From Myxococcus virescens (lineage in GTDB: Bacteria; Myxococcota; Myxococcia; Myxococcales; Myxococcaceae), in contig NZ_FNAJ01000007.1 in NCBI RefSeq assembly GCF_900101905.1, forward strand, positions 385,798 to 449,797: a DNA stretch of 64,000 nucleotides, read 5' to 3'. The stretch's first letter is position 1, and every line of letters begins with the position of its first letter. Below, one piece after another: positions 1 through 8,663 of the stretch. A model generated the notes under the pieces. That model searched no databases and was not told where the DNA came from. It saw only the letters and a list, made by a program, of their open reading frames with translations. The position numbers and the translations under genes are program-made.

Positions 1-1797
1 TCGGTCACGACGCGACTGGTGGAATCATTGAAGAACCAAGGGGGTGTGAATCTGGCGGACGTGGCCTGGACGCTCCAGGCCGGACGCCAACGTTTCCTGC
101 ACCGTCGCTTCGTGTTGGCGCGCGGCACGGAGGATGCGGTTGACGCGCTGTCGCAGCCACAAAGCCCTCGCGTGTTCACGGAGGCGCAGGACGCGGTGGA
201 GCGGTCCGTGGCGTTCCTCTTCCCGGGCCAGGGCTCGCAGCACGTGGACATGGGGCGAGCGCTTTACGAGGCAGAGTCCGTCTTCCGCGCCGAGGTGGAC
301 CGCTGCGCGGAGTTGCTGAAGCCCCACCTGGACGGACTGGACCTGAGGACGGTGCTGTACCCTCAGTCCGAGGCCGCCGAAGTCAGCGGGACGAAGCTGG
401 CGCAGACGGCGCTCACGCAGCCCGCGCTCTTCACGCTGGAGTACGCAACCGCGCGCCTGTGGATGTCCTGGGGCGTGATGCCGCAGTCGATGCTGGGACA
501 CAGCATCGGCGAATACGTGGCGGCGTGCCTCGCGGGGGTCTTCTCGCTGGAGCATGCGCTGAGACTGGTGGCCGCGCGTGGCCGGCTCATGCAGGGACTT
601 CCTTCCGGTGCGATGCTGGCGGTGCCCCTGTCCGAGGACGAGGTTCAGCCGTACCTGCGCGCAGGCGGAGCCGAGCTGAGTCTGGCGGCCGTCAATGGCC
701 CCATGCAGTGCGTGCTGTCGGGGACGCACCCCGCTGTCGAAGCGGTGCGAAAGCAGCTCCAGGAGGCGGGGATTCAGTGCCAGCCGCTGGTGACGTCGCA
801 TGCCTTCCACTCGTCGATGATGGACTCCATCCTCGACGCGTTCGCCGCGCAGGTGGCCACGGTGCCGCTGGCGGCGCCCACGCTTCCATTCGTCTCCAAC
901 GTCACCGGTACCTGGGTGACGGCTGAGCAGGCGACGAGCCCTCGTTACTGGGCCGAGCACCTGCGCGGGACGGTGCGCTTCGCGGACGGCTTGCACGCGC
1001 TCCTCACCGACGCCAGGCGCGTCTTGCTGGAGGCAGGCCCGGGCCAGGTGCTGGGGAAGCTGGCGAAGCGTCACCCCGCCTTCACGGCCTCACACACGGT
1101 GCTGGCTTCCATGCCTCCGCCCAAGGACGACGGGGCCACCGCCGGCATGGCGCCGCTGGCCTATGAGACGCTCGGCCGGCTGTGGCAAGCGGGCGTCCGC
1201 GTGGACTGGAAGGGGTTCCATGGCGCGGAGGTTCGCTACCGGGTGCCGCTCCCCACCTATCCCTTCGAGCGCCAGCGCTTCTGGATCGAACCCGCCGCCG
1301 GCGAGACCGCGCCTCGGGTCACGATTGCATCCCAACCTGTGACGGCGGCGCAGGACGCCACGTCTCAGGTTTCGCAGGTGGAACCAGGGGGCGAAGCTGG
1401 CAGTGCTCGCCCGTATCAGTCGCGCCCGCAGCTTCGCAGCGCATATGTCATGCCGGGCACGCCACTCCAGCGGTCGCTGGTGGAGCTGTGGCAGGAGATG
1501 CTGGGCGTGGCGCCCATCGGCATCCAGGACAACTTCTTCGAACTCGGCGGCGACTCGCTCATCGCCGTGCAGCTCAGTGGCCGCATCAAGAAGCAGTTGG
1601 GCTTGGACCTGCCTGCATCGAGCCTCTACGAAGGCGTCACCGTGGAAGCCCTGGCGGCGCTGCTGAAGCCGGCGGAAGCGGAGGGGCAGGAGCGTCGTGA
1701 AGAGGCGCCAGCGGCGGATGCTTCGCTTCAGCGTCGCAAGCAGACCCTGGCGCGGCAGCGCAACCTTCGTCGCTTCGACGACGATGATGATGCGTGA
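1..1797 (+). CDS. Type I polyketide synthase, C-terminal part (AT-ACP), 5' end outside window
   Basis: The reading frame is open from base 1, so the gene starts upstream; the GTG at 19 lies inside a KS-AT linker and is not a convincing start. Seen: an acyltransferase with GQGSQ near residue 77 of the visible part, the nucleophile motif GHSIGEY (Ser about 168) and HAFH (about 267), which by family rules indicates malonyl-CoA. An acyl carrier protein follows with LGGDSL (Ser about 519). No KR, DH, ER or thioesterase lies between the AT and the end. The C-terminus carries a basic stretch (RRKQTLARQRNLRR) followed by five aspartates, a likely docking tail. A ketosynthase is expected just left of the window (inference). 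It is the only gene of the left block on this strand before the convergent gene pair, so it may end a separate transcription unit. Confidence 0.93.
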   Translation, partial: SVTTRLVESLKNQGGVNLADVAWTLQAGRQRFLHRRFVLARGTEDAVDALSQPQSPRVFTEAQDAVERSVAFLFPGQGSQHVDMGRALYEAESVFRAEVDRCAELLKPHLDGLDLRTVLYPQSEAAEVSGTKLAQTALTQPALFTLEYATARLWMSWGVMPQSMLGHSIGEYVAACLAGVFSLEHALRLVAARGRLMQGLPSGAMLAVPLSEDEVQPYLRAGGAELSLAAVNGPMQCVLSGTHPAVEAVRKQLQEAGIQCQPLVTSHAFHSSMMDSILDAFAAQVATVPLAAPTLPFVSNVTGTWVTAEQATSPRYWAEHLRGTVRFADGLHALLTDARRVLLEAGPGQVLGKLAKRHPAFTASHTVLASMPPPKDDGATAGMAPLAYETLGRLWQAGVRVDWKGFHGAEVRYRVPLPTYPFERQRFWIEPAAGETAPRVTIASQPVTAAQDATSQVSQVEPGGEAGSARPYQSRPQLRSAYVMPGTPLQRSLVELWQEMLGVAPIGIQDNFFELGGDSLIAVQLSGRIKKQLGLDLPASSLYEGVTVEALAALLKPAEAEGQERREEAPAADASLQRRKQTLARQRNLRRFDDDDDA

Positions 1798-1819
1798 CCG
1801 CTCCACCACTTGCTGTGAT

Positions 1820-1845
1820 GGACGGCTCGCATGAAGGGGCCGTCC
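1820..1845. terminator. Hairpin between convergent genes
   Basis: A 7-bp perfect stem, GGACGGC (1820-1826) with GCCGTCC (1839-1845), and a 12-base loop sit between the stop of the polyketide synthase and the stop of the opposite-strand acyltransferase gene. There is no clean T-run behind it, so it may be a weak or factor-assisted terminator working in both directions. A second GC-rich inverted repeat lies at 1877-1890. Confidence 0.4.
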
Positions 1846-1899
1846 TTCGTGGGCATCGTTTGGGGCGGGGGGCGATGCGGGGGTCCCCGCCTCGAAGTT

Positions 1900-3138
1900 T
1901 CAGGGTGTCTTGCGAATGCGAGCGTTCTGGGTGCCGCTAGCAGCCATGGCCATTGCCACGCGGGAGTAGGCAGACACGTAAGGCTGAAGCACCGTGCGTG
2001 ACCAGCGCCCCGGAATCCACAGGTAGCTGTACAGCCCGTGCCTGCGCGCGCCACGGCGCCGCTTCGTCTCGTACCCGCTGGCGCCCAGCCAGAGTTTCTT
2101 GACGCCGAGCTCATAGGCCCGGCGCAGGGGCTCGTAGAATGCGAGGTTGAAGTACAGCGGCGTCTCGGATGCCCCGGCCTCGGCGCGGCCGACCCGGTAG
2201 AACCACATCTCATCGTTCTTGTGGAGCAACAGAGAGAATCCGATGGGGTCGCCGTTCTGGTAGGCGACCACGGCCTCGGCCTCGGGCGAGACGTGCTGGT
2301 CGAGCGCTGCCCAGAACGTGGATGGATGGCGGAGGTGCTCGCTGCCGTACTTGGAGTAGGTCACCTCGTAGAACCGCTCCAGTTGCTCCGCCATCTCGCC
2401 CATCCGGGAGACGCGCTCGAAGCGAACGCCCGCATCCCGAGCGTGAGCCATTTCCTTCTTGAGCACCCGCCGGACGTCGCTCTTGAACTGCCCCAGGTAG
2501 GCGTCGAAGTTGTCCCCCGGGACATCCATGACGTTGTCGTCGTAGATGAAGATTTCCTGGAACGTCGCCGAGGTGAGCGCCTCTCTCAGCGTCGTGTCAT
2601 CCCGTTCCACGCCGTAGAAGTAGAGCGGCAGCCGCTCGCTGGTGGCGAGGTCCCGGAGCCCTTGGAGGATGAGCTCCCGAGCCTGCTTCGCGACGTCCAC
2701 GGACTGCGCGGCACAGTGGATGCTGCTCCGCATGCTGAGCGGGCTGGTGACGAAGACGCCGCCATCGAAGCCTGCTCCCGTGCGCCAGGCCACGTTGCGG
2801 TAGAGGTCCGCCGCAGCGATGGCCACCCGGCTCCAGGCCGGCCCGTTGGCGAAGCCTTTCTTCCAACTGGTGAAGAGGAAATGCTCCAGCGAGTAGGGCG
2901 TGTAGATGGTCTTGCTGCGGGTGATGAAACATGGGCACAGCGCGACGGGAGTGCCCTGCTGATACGCAATGGCATATCGCAGGGACAGCTCCCCCCGGGC
3001 CATGGCGGACAGGTCGACCGCGTCCAGCATGCGGAACCAGCGTCGGCCGAAGAAGACGCTCGACTCGGAGGTGAGGGCATCCAGCTCCGCGTCGCTCAGG
3101 TGGCTGACGGAGTCGTGGAATTTCAGGGTAAGCGTCAT
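1900..3138 (-). CDS. GNAT/FemAB-like acyltransferase (COG3146 / DUF482 type)
   Basis: A 412-residue protein resembling the FemAB-like branch of the GNAT acyltransferases, annotated elsewhere as peptidogalycan biosynthesis proteins. Seen: a C-terminal GNAT-like half with VAYQNGDPIGFSLLL followed by FYRVGR, then LYFNLAFYEPLRRA and LWLGASGYETKRRRG, the typical conserved block of this family. No signal peptide or membrane segment, so it is cytosolic. Family members are thought to transfer an aminoacyl or acyl group; the substrate here is unknown. It starts with ATG 31 bp after the stop of the glutathione S-transferase gene, so the two probably share a transcript from the divergent promoter at 3857-3927. 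It could tailor a product of the cluster or be an unrelated neighbour; sequence alone does not decide. Confidence 0.75.
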   Translation of the reverse strand: MTLTLKFHDSVSHLSDAELDALTSESSVFFGRRWFRMLDAVDLSAMARGELSLRYAIAYQQGTPVALCPCFITRSKTIYTPYSLEHFLFTSWKKGFANGPAWSRVAIAAADLYRNVAWRTGAGFDGGVFVTSPLSMRSSIHCAAQSVDVAKQARELILQGLRDLATSERLPLYFYGVERDDTTLREALTSATFQEIFIYDDNVMDVPGDNFDAYLGQFKSDVRRVLKKEMAHARDAGVRFERVSRMGEMAEQLERFYEVTYSKYGSEHLRHPSTFWAALDQHVSPEAEAVVAYQNGDPIGFSLLLHKNDEMWFYRVGRAEAGASETPLYFNLAFYEPLRRAYELGVKKLWLGASGYETKRRRGARRHGLYSYLWIPGRWSRTVLQPYVSAYSRVAMAMAASGTQNARIRKTP

Positions 3139-3169
3139 GGCCGGGTGGCTTCGTCGGGCGCGGATTCGC

Positions 3170-3856
3170 TCAGCCGTTGAGGAGCTGGACGGCGGGGTGC
3201 CGCTTGGGGCTGGCGAGGTGCCGCGCGAGGTTGGGGCGCTGCTTCATGCGCTCGAAGAACCCGAACAGCCCAGGGTAGGTGCTCTCCAGAAGATCCTGGA
3301 GGCCGTTGTCCACGAGCAGCTCCAGGAAGCCGAAGACGCTGGTGTCCGCCACCGTCACGGAGGGGCCGACGAAGAAGCCGTCACCACTGCCGTTGCTCTT
3401 CAGCAGCCGCTCGAAGTGCCCGAGCCACTGCGGCAGTTCCTCGCCCAGGATGATGGGGAGCTGCTCGGAGAGCTGCTCCGGCGTGAGCGAGGTCAGGCTG
3501 CGCGCACGCGCCGTCACTTCCTCGACGCCGTCGATGATCATGTCGCAGGCGGCGGTCTCCCGCGCGTCCTTCCCATAGAGGCCGCGGGTGCGCGCGACGT
3601 GGCGCATGATGGCCAGGCTCTGCACCACGCGGAAGCCGTCCGGCTCCTCCCACAGCGGCACCTTGTCGAAGGCCAGCATGCCAGCCGCCTTGATGGCCTC
3701 GAAGGCCGGTGTCTTCACCTTGGCCTGCACGTCATACGTGCCCAGGTCGATGTCCTCGTACTCCGTTCCGGACTCGGCGAGCAGCAGGCGGATCTTCTCA
3801 GCGACGCCTCGACCCGTGAAATACGACAGGCGCGGCAATGATGATTGAGCGTTCAT
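3170..3856 (-). CDS. Glutathione S-transferase family protein
   Basis: 228 residues, normal for a cytosolic GST. Seen: the N-terminal thioredoxin-like domain begins LSYFTGRGVAEKIRLLL, the form found in sigma/mu-type GSTs (YF.xRGxAExIRLLL), with Tyr12 as the likely glutathione-activating residue. The glutathione gamma-glutamyl contact appears as VVQSLAIMRHVAR (Gln79-Ser80). The all-helical C-terminal domain fills the rest. Likely role: glutathione conjugation or reduction, possibly self-protection or tailoring of an electrophilic metabolite (inference). The start ATG has no strong Shine-Dalgarno; its upstream region is pyrimidine-rich. It is divergent from the LanB-like gene. Confidence 0.85.
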   Translation of the reverse strand: MNAQSSLPRLSYFTGRGVAEKIRLLLAESGTEYEDIDLGTYDVQAKVKTPAFEAIKAAGMLAFDKVPLWEEPDGFRVVQSLAIMRHVARTRGLYGKDARETAACDMIIDGVEEVTARARSLTSLTPEQLSEQLPIILGEELPQWLGHFERLLKSNGSGDGFFVGPSVTVADTSVFGFLELLVDNGLQDLLESTYPGLFGFFERMKQRPNLARHLASPKRHPAVQLLNG

Positions 3857-3927
3857 ACAGGGTTCGTGGTTGGAAGGGAGAGGCTCTATACTAGAGTAAA
3901 CGTATTATTCGGAAGGGGCAGACTTCC
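3857..3927. promoter_or_regulatory. Divergent promoter region with palindrome over the -10
   Basis: This 71-bp AT-richer gap separates the leftward GST gene from the rightward LanB-like gene. On the + strand TATACT (3887-3892) is a good -10 with TTCGTG (3863-3868) as a weak -35 at 18 bp. On the - strand TATAGA (3890-3885) with TTCCGA (3914-3909) is a weaker candidate. A perfect inverted repeat CTCTA-TAC-TAGAG (3884-3896) overlaps both -10 elements and could be an operator. The ribosome binding site of the rightward gene is GGAAGGGG (3911-3918). Confidence 0.4.
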
Positions 3928-6264
3928 TTGACTGGTGTATCCGAGCCTCTGGATTCCACGAAGCCCGACGCACCCGCGCTCGTCTCCCTTGCTCCAGGAA
4001 TGGCCCTGTGGCCTTGGGCCGCGCTGCGTGGCGCCGGCTTTCCCGCTCAGGATGCGCTCCGCCTCGCGGCTCCGACAGCGGCCTCCGCCGCCGATACATG
4101 GCTTGCGTCAGGACTTGAGACACCTGGTGACGCACTGCGCACCGCGTTCGACTCGGACCTGCTGGGTATCAGCGCGGCGCTGCGCTCGCTCGCGGGGGAG
4201 TCCCACCTGCGCGAGGCCCTCCTGTGGCAGAACCGCCATGCCTATAAGACGGGCGTGGAGCCGCTGGCGGCCCTTCCCGCCACCGCTCGGAACAGCAAGG
4301 CCCGGCAGCGTGAGCGGCTGGTGGCCTCCTACGTCCAGCGCTACAGCACCAAGAACGACACCATTGGCTTCTTTGGTCCCGTGGGTTGGGCTCGGCTCTC
4401 GCCGTCGAATGAAGGGCTGCGCTGGACGCCCGGACAGCGGCTCGTCTCCCGGCGCGCGGTCTATTTCGAGACGTGGTGCCTGGATGCGCTCAGCGCCGCC
4501 CTGGCGCGCGACGCGTCTCTGCGTCACTGGGCACCGCCCCGGCTGTTGCCTTACTTCCGGCTGGAGGGGCACGTGCTTCACGGCCCCATGCCGACGCCGG
4601 TGGAGCTGAGCCCGGAGCAGGCGCTGCTGCTGTCTCGGTGTGATGGCTCGGCCAGCGCCGCGAGCATCGCGCGGGAGCTCACGGCCGGTGATTCGCCTGC
4701 CTTTGCCTCGCAGGATGAAATCTTCACGGCGCTCGAACAGGCGGTGGGTTTCGGTGTCCTGGTCTGGGGCTGGGAGGTGCCGCTCGTCATCCGGCCCGAG
4801 GTGGTGCTGCGCGGTGCGTTGATGGCCATCGAGGATGCAGACGCGCGGGCCCGTGCGCTGGCGCCGCTGGAGCGTCTGGAGCGCGCGCGGGCCGGCGTCG
4901 AAGCCGCGGCGGGGACGCCCACGGCGCTGGATGCCGCGGTCGCGGAGCTGGAGGCTGTGTTTCAGGAGGTGACAGGGGCGCCGCCGACGCGCGCGGCGGG
5001 CCAGACGTATGCTTCGCGGACGCTCATCTACGAGGACTGTGCGCGGGACGGCGATTTGGTGCTGGGCGCTCCGGTGATTGGCCGGCTCGGAGCCGTGCTG
5101 GAGCTGGTGCTGACCGGAGCGCGGTGGCTGGTGGGCGAGGTGACACGGGGGACGCGCGCGGGCCTGGATGCACTCTTCGACCGGTTGTCCGAAGGCGGCG
5201 CACCCGTGTCGCTCACGGCGCTCCAGCTCGCCTTCGTCCAGGGACTCAAGGACCCGGCCTCTGAAGCGGAGCTGATGCCCGTGGCCAAGGCCGTCGCCGA
5301 GCATCGCCGACGCTGGCGTGAGCTCTTTGCCCTGGAGCCAGAGGTCCGCCGCCAGACGCGCACCGTCGATTCGCTCCGGCCCCGCGTGCTCGAGGCCTTC
5401 GGCGAGGTGGGCCCGGCGTGGCGAAGCCGCTGGCACGCCTCACCGGACGTGATGATTGACGCGGCCAGCGAGGAGGCCGTTCGCGCCGGGGACTACCAGT
5501 TGGTGCTGGGCGAACTGCATTTGTGCAACAGCATCTCCTCGCTCTTCGTGGAACAGCACCCCGCGCCCGAGGAGCTCTTCGCGCTCGCGGAGCGGTGTGC
5601 CTCCGGGGCCGACGTGGTGCCCGTGTTCCCGAAGTCCGAGTGGAGCCAGCGGACGCTGCCGTGTCTCTTCCCGCGAGACAGCCTCTACTACCTCTCCGGG
5701 CAGGAGCCGCCGCCCCAGCCGGGTGCTCGCGCGCTCCGCGTGGGGGACATGGTGGTGGAGCGGCGTGACGGCACGCTGGAGGTCCTCGACCGCGTGAGCG
5801 GGCGCCGCTTCGGCCTGATGGAGTTCATGGCCGTGTTCCTGGAACAGCGCTGCGCCAGCATCTTCGACCTGGCGCTGGCCGATGACTACTCGCCTCGGGT
5901 GACCGTGGATGGCGTGGTCGTCGCCCGTGAGCGCTGGAGCGCGCCTGCTTCCGAGCTGGGCTTCGCCGGACTCACGGACCCGATGGCGCAATGGCTGGAG
6001 GCCCGGCGTTGGCAGCAGGGACTGGGCATTCCGCGTTTCGCGTTCTTCAAGGTGGCAACGGAGCGCAAGCCGTGCTTCGTGGACTTCGACAGCCCCTTGC
6101 TGGTGGAGATGATGGCGAAGCTGGTGCGGCGCACGGCGGAGGCGTCGCCGGCTTCACGCGTCCAGTTCTCGGAGATGCTGCCGGACCCCGAGCACCTCTG
6201 GCTCACCGACGCGGCTCAGCGCCGCTACACGAGCGAGCTGCGGCTGGTCTGCGAGATGTCTTGA
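3928..6264 (+). CDS. Short lantibiotic-dehydratase (LanB) family protein, glutamylation-type domain only
   Basis: A 778-residue protein of the lantibiotic dehydratase N-terminal family. Seen: the conserved block RYSTKNDTIGFFGPVGW near residues 140-160 matches the family motif RxSTRxTPFGxF; later LVLGELHLCNSISSLF and a C-terminal part rich in WL, RF and FVDFDSPLL complete the large domain. Full LanB enzymes have about 1000 residues, including a C-terminal elimination domain of about 300; that domain is absent here. Family members use aminoacyl-tRNA: full LanBs glutamylate Ser/Thr of a precursor peptide, while small LanBs (PEARLs) add amino acids to peptide C-termini. Which applies is inference. 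It starts with TTG, 9 bases after GGAAGGGG. The ATP-grasp-like gene follows 55 bp later, probably in one operon. No precursor peptide gene was recognised nearby. Confidence 0.85.
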   Translation: MTGVSEPLDSTKPDAPALVSLAPGMALWPWAALRGAGFPAQDALRLAAPTAASAADTWLASGLETPGDALRTAFDSDLLGISAALRSLAGESHLREALLWQNRHAYKTGVEPLAALPATARNSKARQRERLVASYVQRYSTKNDTIGFFGPVGWARLSPSNEGLRWTPGQRLVSRRAVYFETWCLDALSAALARDASLRHWAPPRLLPYFRLEGHVLHGPMPTPVELSPEQALLLSRCDGSASAASIARELTAGDSPAFASQDEIFTALEQAVGFGVLVWGWEVPLVIRPEVVLRGALMAIEDADARARALAPLERLERARAGVEAAAGTPTALDAAVAELEAVFQEVTGAPPTRAAGQTYASRTLIYEDCARDGDLVLGAPVIGRLGAVLELVLTGARWLVGEVTRGTRAGLDALFDRLSEGGAPVSLTALQLAFVQGLKDPASEAELMPVAKAVAEHRRRWRELFALEPEVRRQTRTVDSLRPRVLEAFGEVGPAWRSRWHASPDVMIDAASEEAVRAGDYQLVLGELHLCNSISSLFVEQHPAPEELFALAERCASGADVVPVFPKSEWSQRTLPCLFPRDSLYYLSGQEPPPQPGARALRVGDMVVERRDGTLEVLDRVSGRRFGLMEFMAVFLEQRCASIFDLALADDYSPRVTVDGVVVARERWSAPASELGFAGLTDPMAQWLEARRWQQGLGIPRFAFFKVATERKPCFVDFDSPLLVEMMAKLVRRTAEASPASRVQFSEMLPDPEHLWLTDAAQRRYTSELRLVCEMS

Positions 6265-6319
6265 ACAGCTCGCGGCCTTTCAACGGTTTCACCCCTGTTC
6301 ATGAAGGAGCCGTACGCCC

Positions 6320-7759
6320 ATGAGCGTGCCCGAGCCGATTCCCGGCGGACAATTCCCTCCAGAAGTCAAAGCGCTGCACGGCCAGCTTTCCCCTGCCGCC
6401 GCTGCGTTCCTGGAGTTCACAGAGCGCGTCCCCGAGGCCCTTTCGCGCCACAAGTTCAAGCCGCACGAGGCGTCGCCGTTCATCACCTATGAGCTGCATG
6501 CGTGGCCTACCTTCGTGGAGGGCCCGGTTGCACGACAGATGCGGGAGGTCGCCCCGGCGCTCTGCCGGCTCATCAAGCGGGCCCCCCGGCGCCTGCTGGG
6601 AGCTACGGATCGCGCGGCGGCGTTCTACGGGCTGCCGCATGAGCGGGCGCACGCGGCGCTCGAGGCCCTGGCGCGGACGGATGACGCCCGCGGAGCCATT
6701 GGCCGTGGTGACTTCATCCATGACGGCACGGCCTTCAAGTGCGTGGAGTTCAACCTGACCGCGGGTGTCGGGGGCTGGGAGACGGCCATCCACGTCCAAC
6801 AGGTGCTGGCGCAGCCCGCGATGCAGCGCTTCGCCATGGAGCAGCGGCTGCGCGTCCGTCAGCCGCGGACGCTGCGCGACTTCTTCTCCAACGTTGTCGA
6901 CACCGTGCGGCGTGACATCGACTGGGAAGGGGAGTGCAACATCGGCATCCTCTTCTCCCCGAGCACCTTGCCGGAAGCAGGCCCGGCGGAGCAGGTGAGC
7001 CGGTTCTTCACCGCCCAGCTCCAGGAACTCCTCCAGCCCGAAGGTGCGCGCGGCGAGGTTCTCCTGGCCGCCTATGGCTCGGTGGAATCAGAGCCCGGCG
7101 CCCACCTCACGCTCCGGGGCAAGCGGCTGCACGCCGTGGTGGAGTACGACGCGCGAGACAGGCAGGCGATGGCGGGAGCGACCTACGTCGCGCAGGCTCA
7201 GGCCGCGTTCGATGCCCGGACGGTCAGCCTCCTCAACGGCCCGGCGCAGGATGTGCTCGACGACAAGCGCAACCTCGCGCTGCTCTGGGAGCACGTGACG
7301 TCGCCCGCGCTGTCCGAGGCGGAACAGGAGTTGGTGCGCCGGAACGTGCCCTGGTCATGCCGGGTGGAACGGACGCACGTCGAGCGGGACGGGGCGCGGT
7401 ACCTGGTTCCGGAGCTGCTGGCCTCGCAACGCGAGTCCCTGGTCCTCAAGCCGGGCCGGGACTACGGCGGCGAGTCCGTTCTGGTGGGCGGGACGACCTC
7501 CGCCGCAGACTGGGACACCGCCGTGCGCAAGGCGCTCGACGTGGGCGGCTGGGTGGTGCAGGAGCGCGTGCACCCGATGCCCCTCCATACGCTGGGACCG
7601 GAAGGCACGGTGGTGCCCTACATCGCCGTCTGGGGGCTCTTCGTGCTCGGAGAGACCTACGGCGGGCACTTCCTTCGCATGTGCCCCATGCGGCGGGGCA
7701 CCGGCGTGGTGAACGTCGCGCAGGGCGCCATCGTGGGCGCCCTCATCGAACTGGAGTGA
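6320..7759 (+). CDS. Circularly permuted ATP-grasp-like protein (copy 1)
   Basis: 479 residues. I do not know a named function. Seen: a C-terminal half with DDKRNLALLWEH, then SLVLKPGRDYGGESVLVG (a Lys-Pro-Gly strand and glycine-rich loop), a conserved GGWVVQERV, and a final RRGTGVVNVAQGAIVGAL. This layout resembles circularly permuted ATP-grasp ligases related to glutathionylspermidine synthase (inference from motif order). Such enzymes form amide bonds through acyl-phosphate. The N-terminal half contains a GRGDFIHDGTAFKCVEFNL block whose acidic residues may bind metal. A close paralog lies at 20185-21633. The start is set by AAGGAG (6304-6309) ten bases before the ATG. It sits 55 bp after the LanB-like gene, suggesting they act together. 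Confidence 0.7.
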   Translation: MSVPEPIPGGQFPPEVKALHGQLSPAAAAFLEFTERVPEALSRHKFKPHEASPFITYELHAWPTFVEGPVARQMREVAPALCRLIKRAPRRLLGATDRAAAFYGLPHERAHAALEALARTDDARGAIGRGDFIHDGTAFKCVEFNLTAGVGGWETAIHVQQVLAQPAMQRFAMEQRLRVRQPRTLRDFFSNVVDTVRRDIDWEGECNIGILFSPSTLPEAGPAEQVSRFFTAQLQELLQPEGARGEVLLAAYGSVESEPGAHLTLRGKRLHAVVEYDARDRQAMAGATYVAQAQAAFDARTVSLLNGPAQDVLDDKRNLALLWEHVTSPALSEAEQELVRRNVPWSCRVERTHVERDGARYLVPELLASQRESLVLKPGRDYGGESVLVGGTTSAADWDTAVRKALDVGGWVVQERVHPMPLHTLGPEGTVVPYIAVWGLFVLGETYGGHFLRMCPMRRGTGVVNVAQGAIVGALIELE

Positions 7760-7774
7760 GGCCTCGGGGCCGCG

Positions 7775-8641
7775 TTACTGCTCGCGGTACTCGCGGCCCA
7801 GCTTCTGCTGCTTGCGGATGCGGCCCACCGCGCTCAGGGCGATGGAGGGGATGAGCTTCGGGCCCAGCCTGGCCAGCATCGACCAGGTCCACCACCAGTA
7901 GTTGGTGGCGATGGCGTCCTCCACCGTGTACACGCGGTGCCACCAGCCGTAGGGCAGGTAGAGAATCTCCCCAGCCTCCAGGACGAAGTCGTAGTCCGGG
8001 ACGAGGCCGCCGGGGAGCTGGTCCGCCTTGCCGCCGTGGGGCGTCAGGTCGTGGGCGCTCACGACGGACCACGGGTGGCTGAGCATCGCCGGGCTCAGCT
8101 CCGCGTCCCGCTTGGGCGAATACAACTGCCACTGCTTGCGGCCCACCATGACGGCGTGCAGGTTGTGGGCGCGGTCCAGGTGGAGCTGGGTGAAGGTGCC
8201 GCGCGGGCCCATGAAGAAAAGCTGCTCGGTGAGCTTGCGCTGGACGGCGTAGTCGTCGAAGCGGACGTCCTTGTGCAGCTCCGGCAGGGTGCGGAACAGG
8301 TCATTGCCGATGAGGTAGCCCGGCGTCTCGCCGCCCTTCGCCTTCAGCGTGTCGACGTACTCCTGCATGCTCATCTTCCGCACGCGGCCCACGCGCTCCA
8401 CGCCGCCCGTGTCCTTGGCGTTGTATTGCAGCCACTCTACGGGGACGCTCACGTCGCGGTACTTCGTGGCGAAGTAGTCGAAGGTCCACCGCTCGGCCGC
8501 GGGCCAGCCCTTCATGGCGTCGGTGAGGATGACGGGTTTGTTGTTCGCTTCGATGCGCTCGTAGAAGGCCCGGCGGTTGTCGAGCGGCATGCGCTCAGGA
8601 ACCAGGGGTTCTGCGCCCTTATGGGCGGTGGCGGTGCTCAT
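7775..8641 (-). CDS. Cupin/JmjC-type Fe(II)/2-oxoglutarate oxygenase
   Basis: 288 residues starting MSTATAHKG. The frame stays open further upstream, but that part overlaps the next gene antiparallel in frame choice and has no family resemblance, so the ATG at 8641 is preferred. Seen: PVILTDAMKGWPA near the N-terminus and the iron-binding facial triad as HLD (His154, Asp156) and a distal His235 in GWWHRVY. These are typical of cupin_8/JmjC hydroxylases, which hydroxylate amino-acid side chains or small molecules using 2-oxoglutarate and O2. It is the last gene of the leftward polyketide operon, 22 bp after the 107-residue gene, and ends 15 bp from the convergent ATP-grasp-like gene. Likely a tailoring hydroxylase of that cluster (inference). 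Confidence 0.85.
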   Translation of the reverse strand: MSTATAHKGAEPLVPERMPLDNRRAFYERIEANNKPVILTDAMKGWPAAERWTFDYFATKYRDVSVPVEWLQYNAKDTGGVERVGRVRKMSMQEYVDTLKAKGGETPGYLIGNDLFRTLPELHKDVRFDDYAVQRKLTEQLFFMGPRGTFTQLHLDRAHNLHAVMVGRKQWQLYSPKRDAELSPAMLSHPWSVVSAHDLTPHGGKADQLPGGLVPDYDFVLEAGEILYLPYGWWHRVYTVEDAIATNYWWWTWSMLARLGPKLIPSIALSAVGRIRKQQKLGREYREQ

Positions 8642-8663
8642 GGCAGCTCTCCCGGGTGGTGCG

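Noticed and set aside
1877..1890. GC-rich inverted repeat as terminator of the acyltransferase gene
   Set aside because: After allowing a loop only 5 bp remain and no T-run follows; listed only as a side note.
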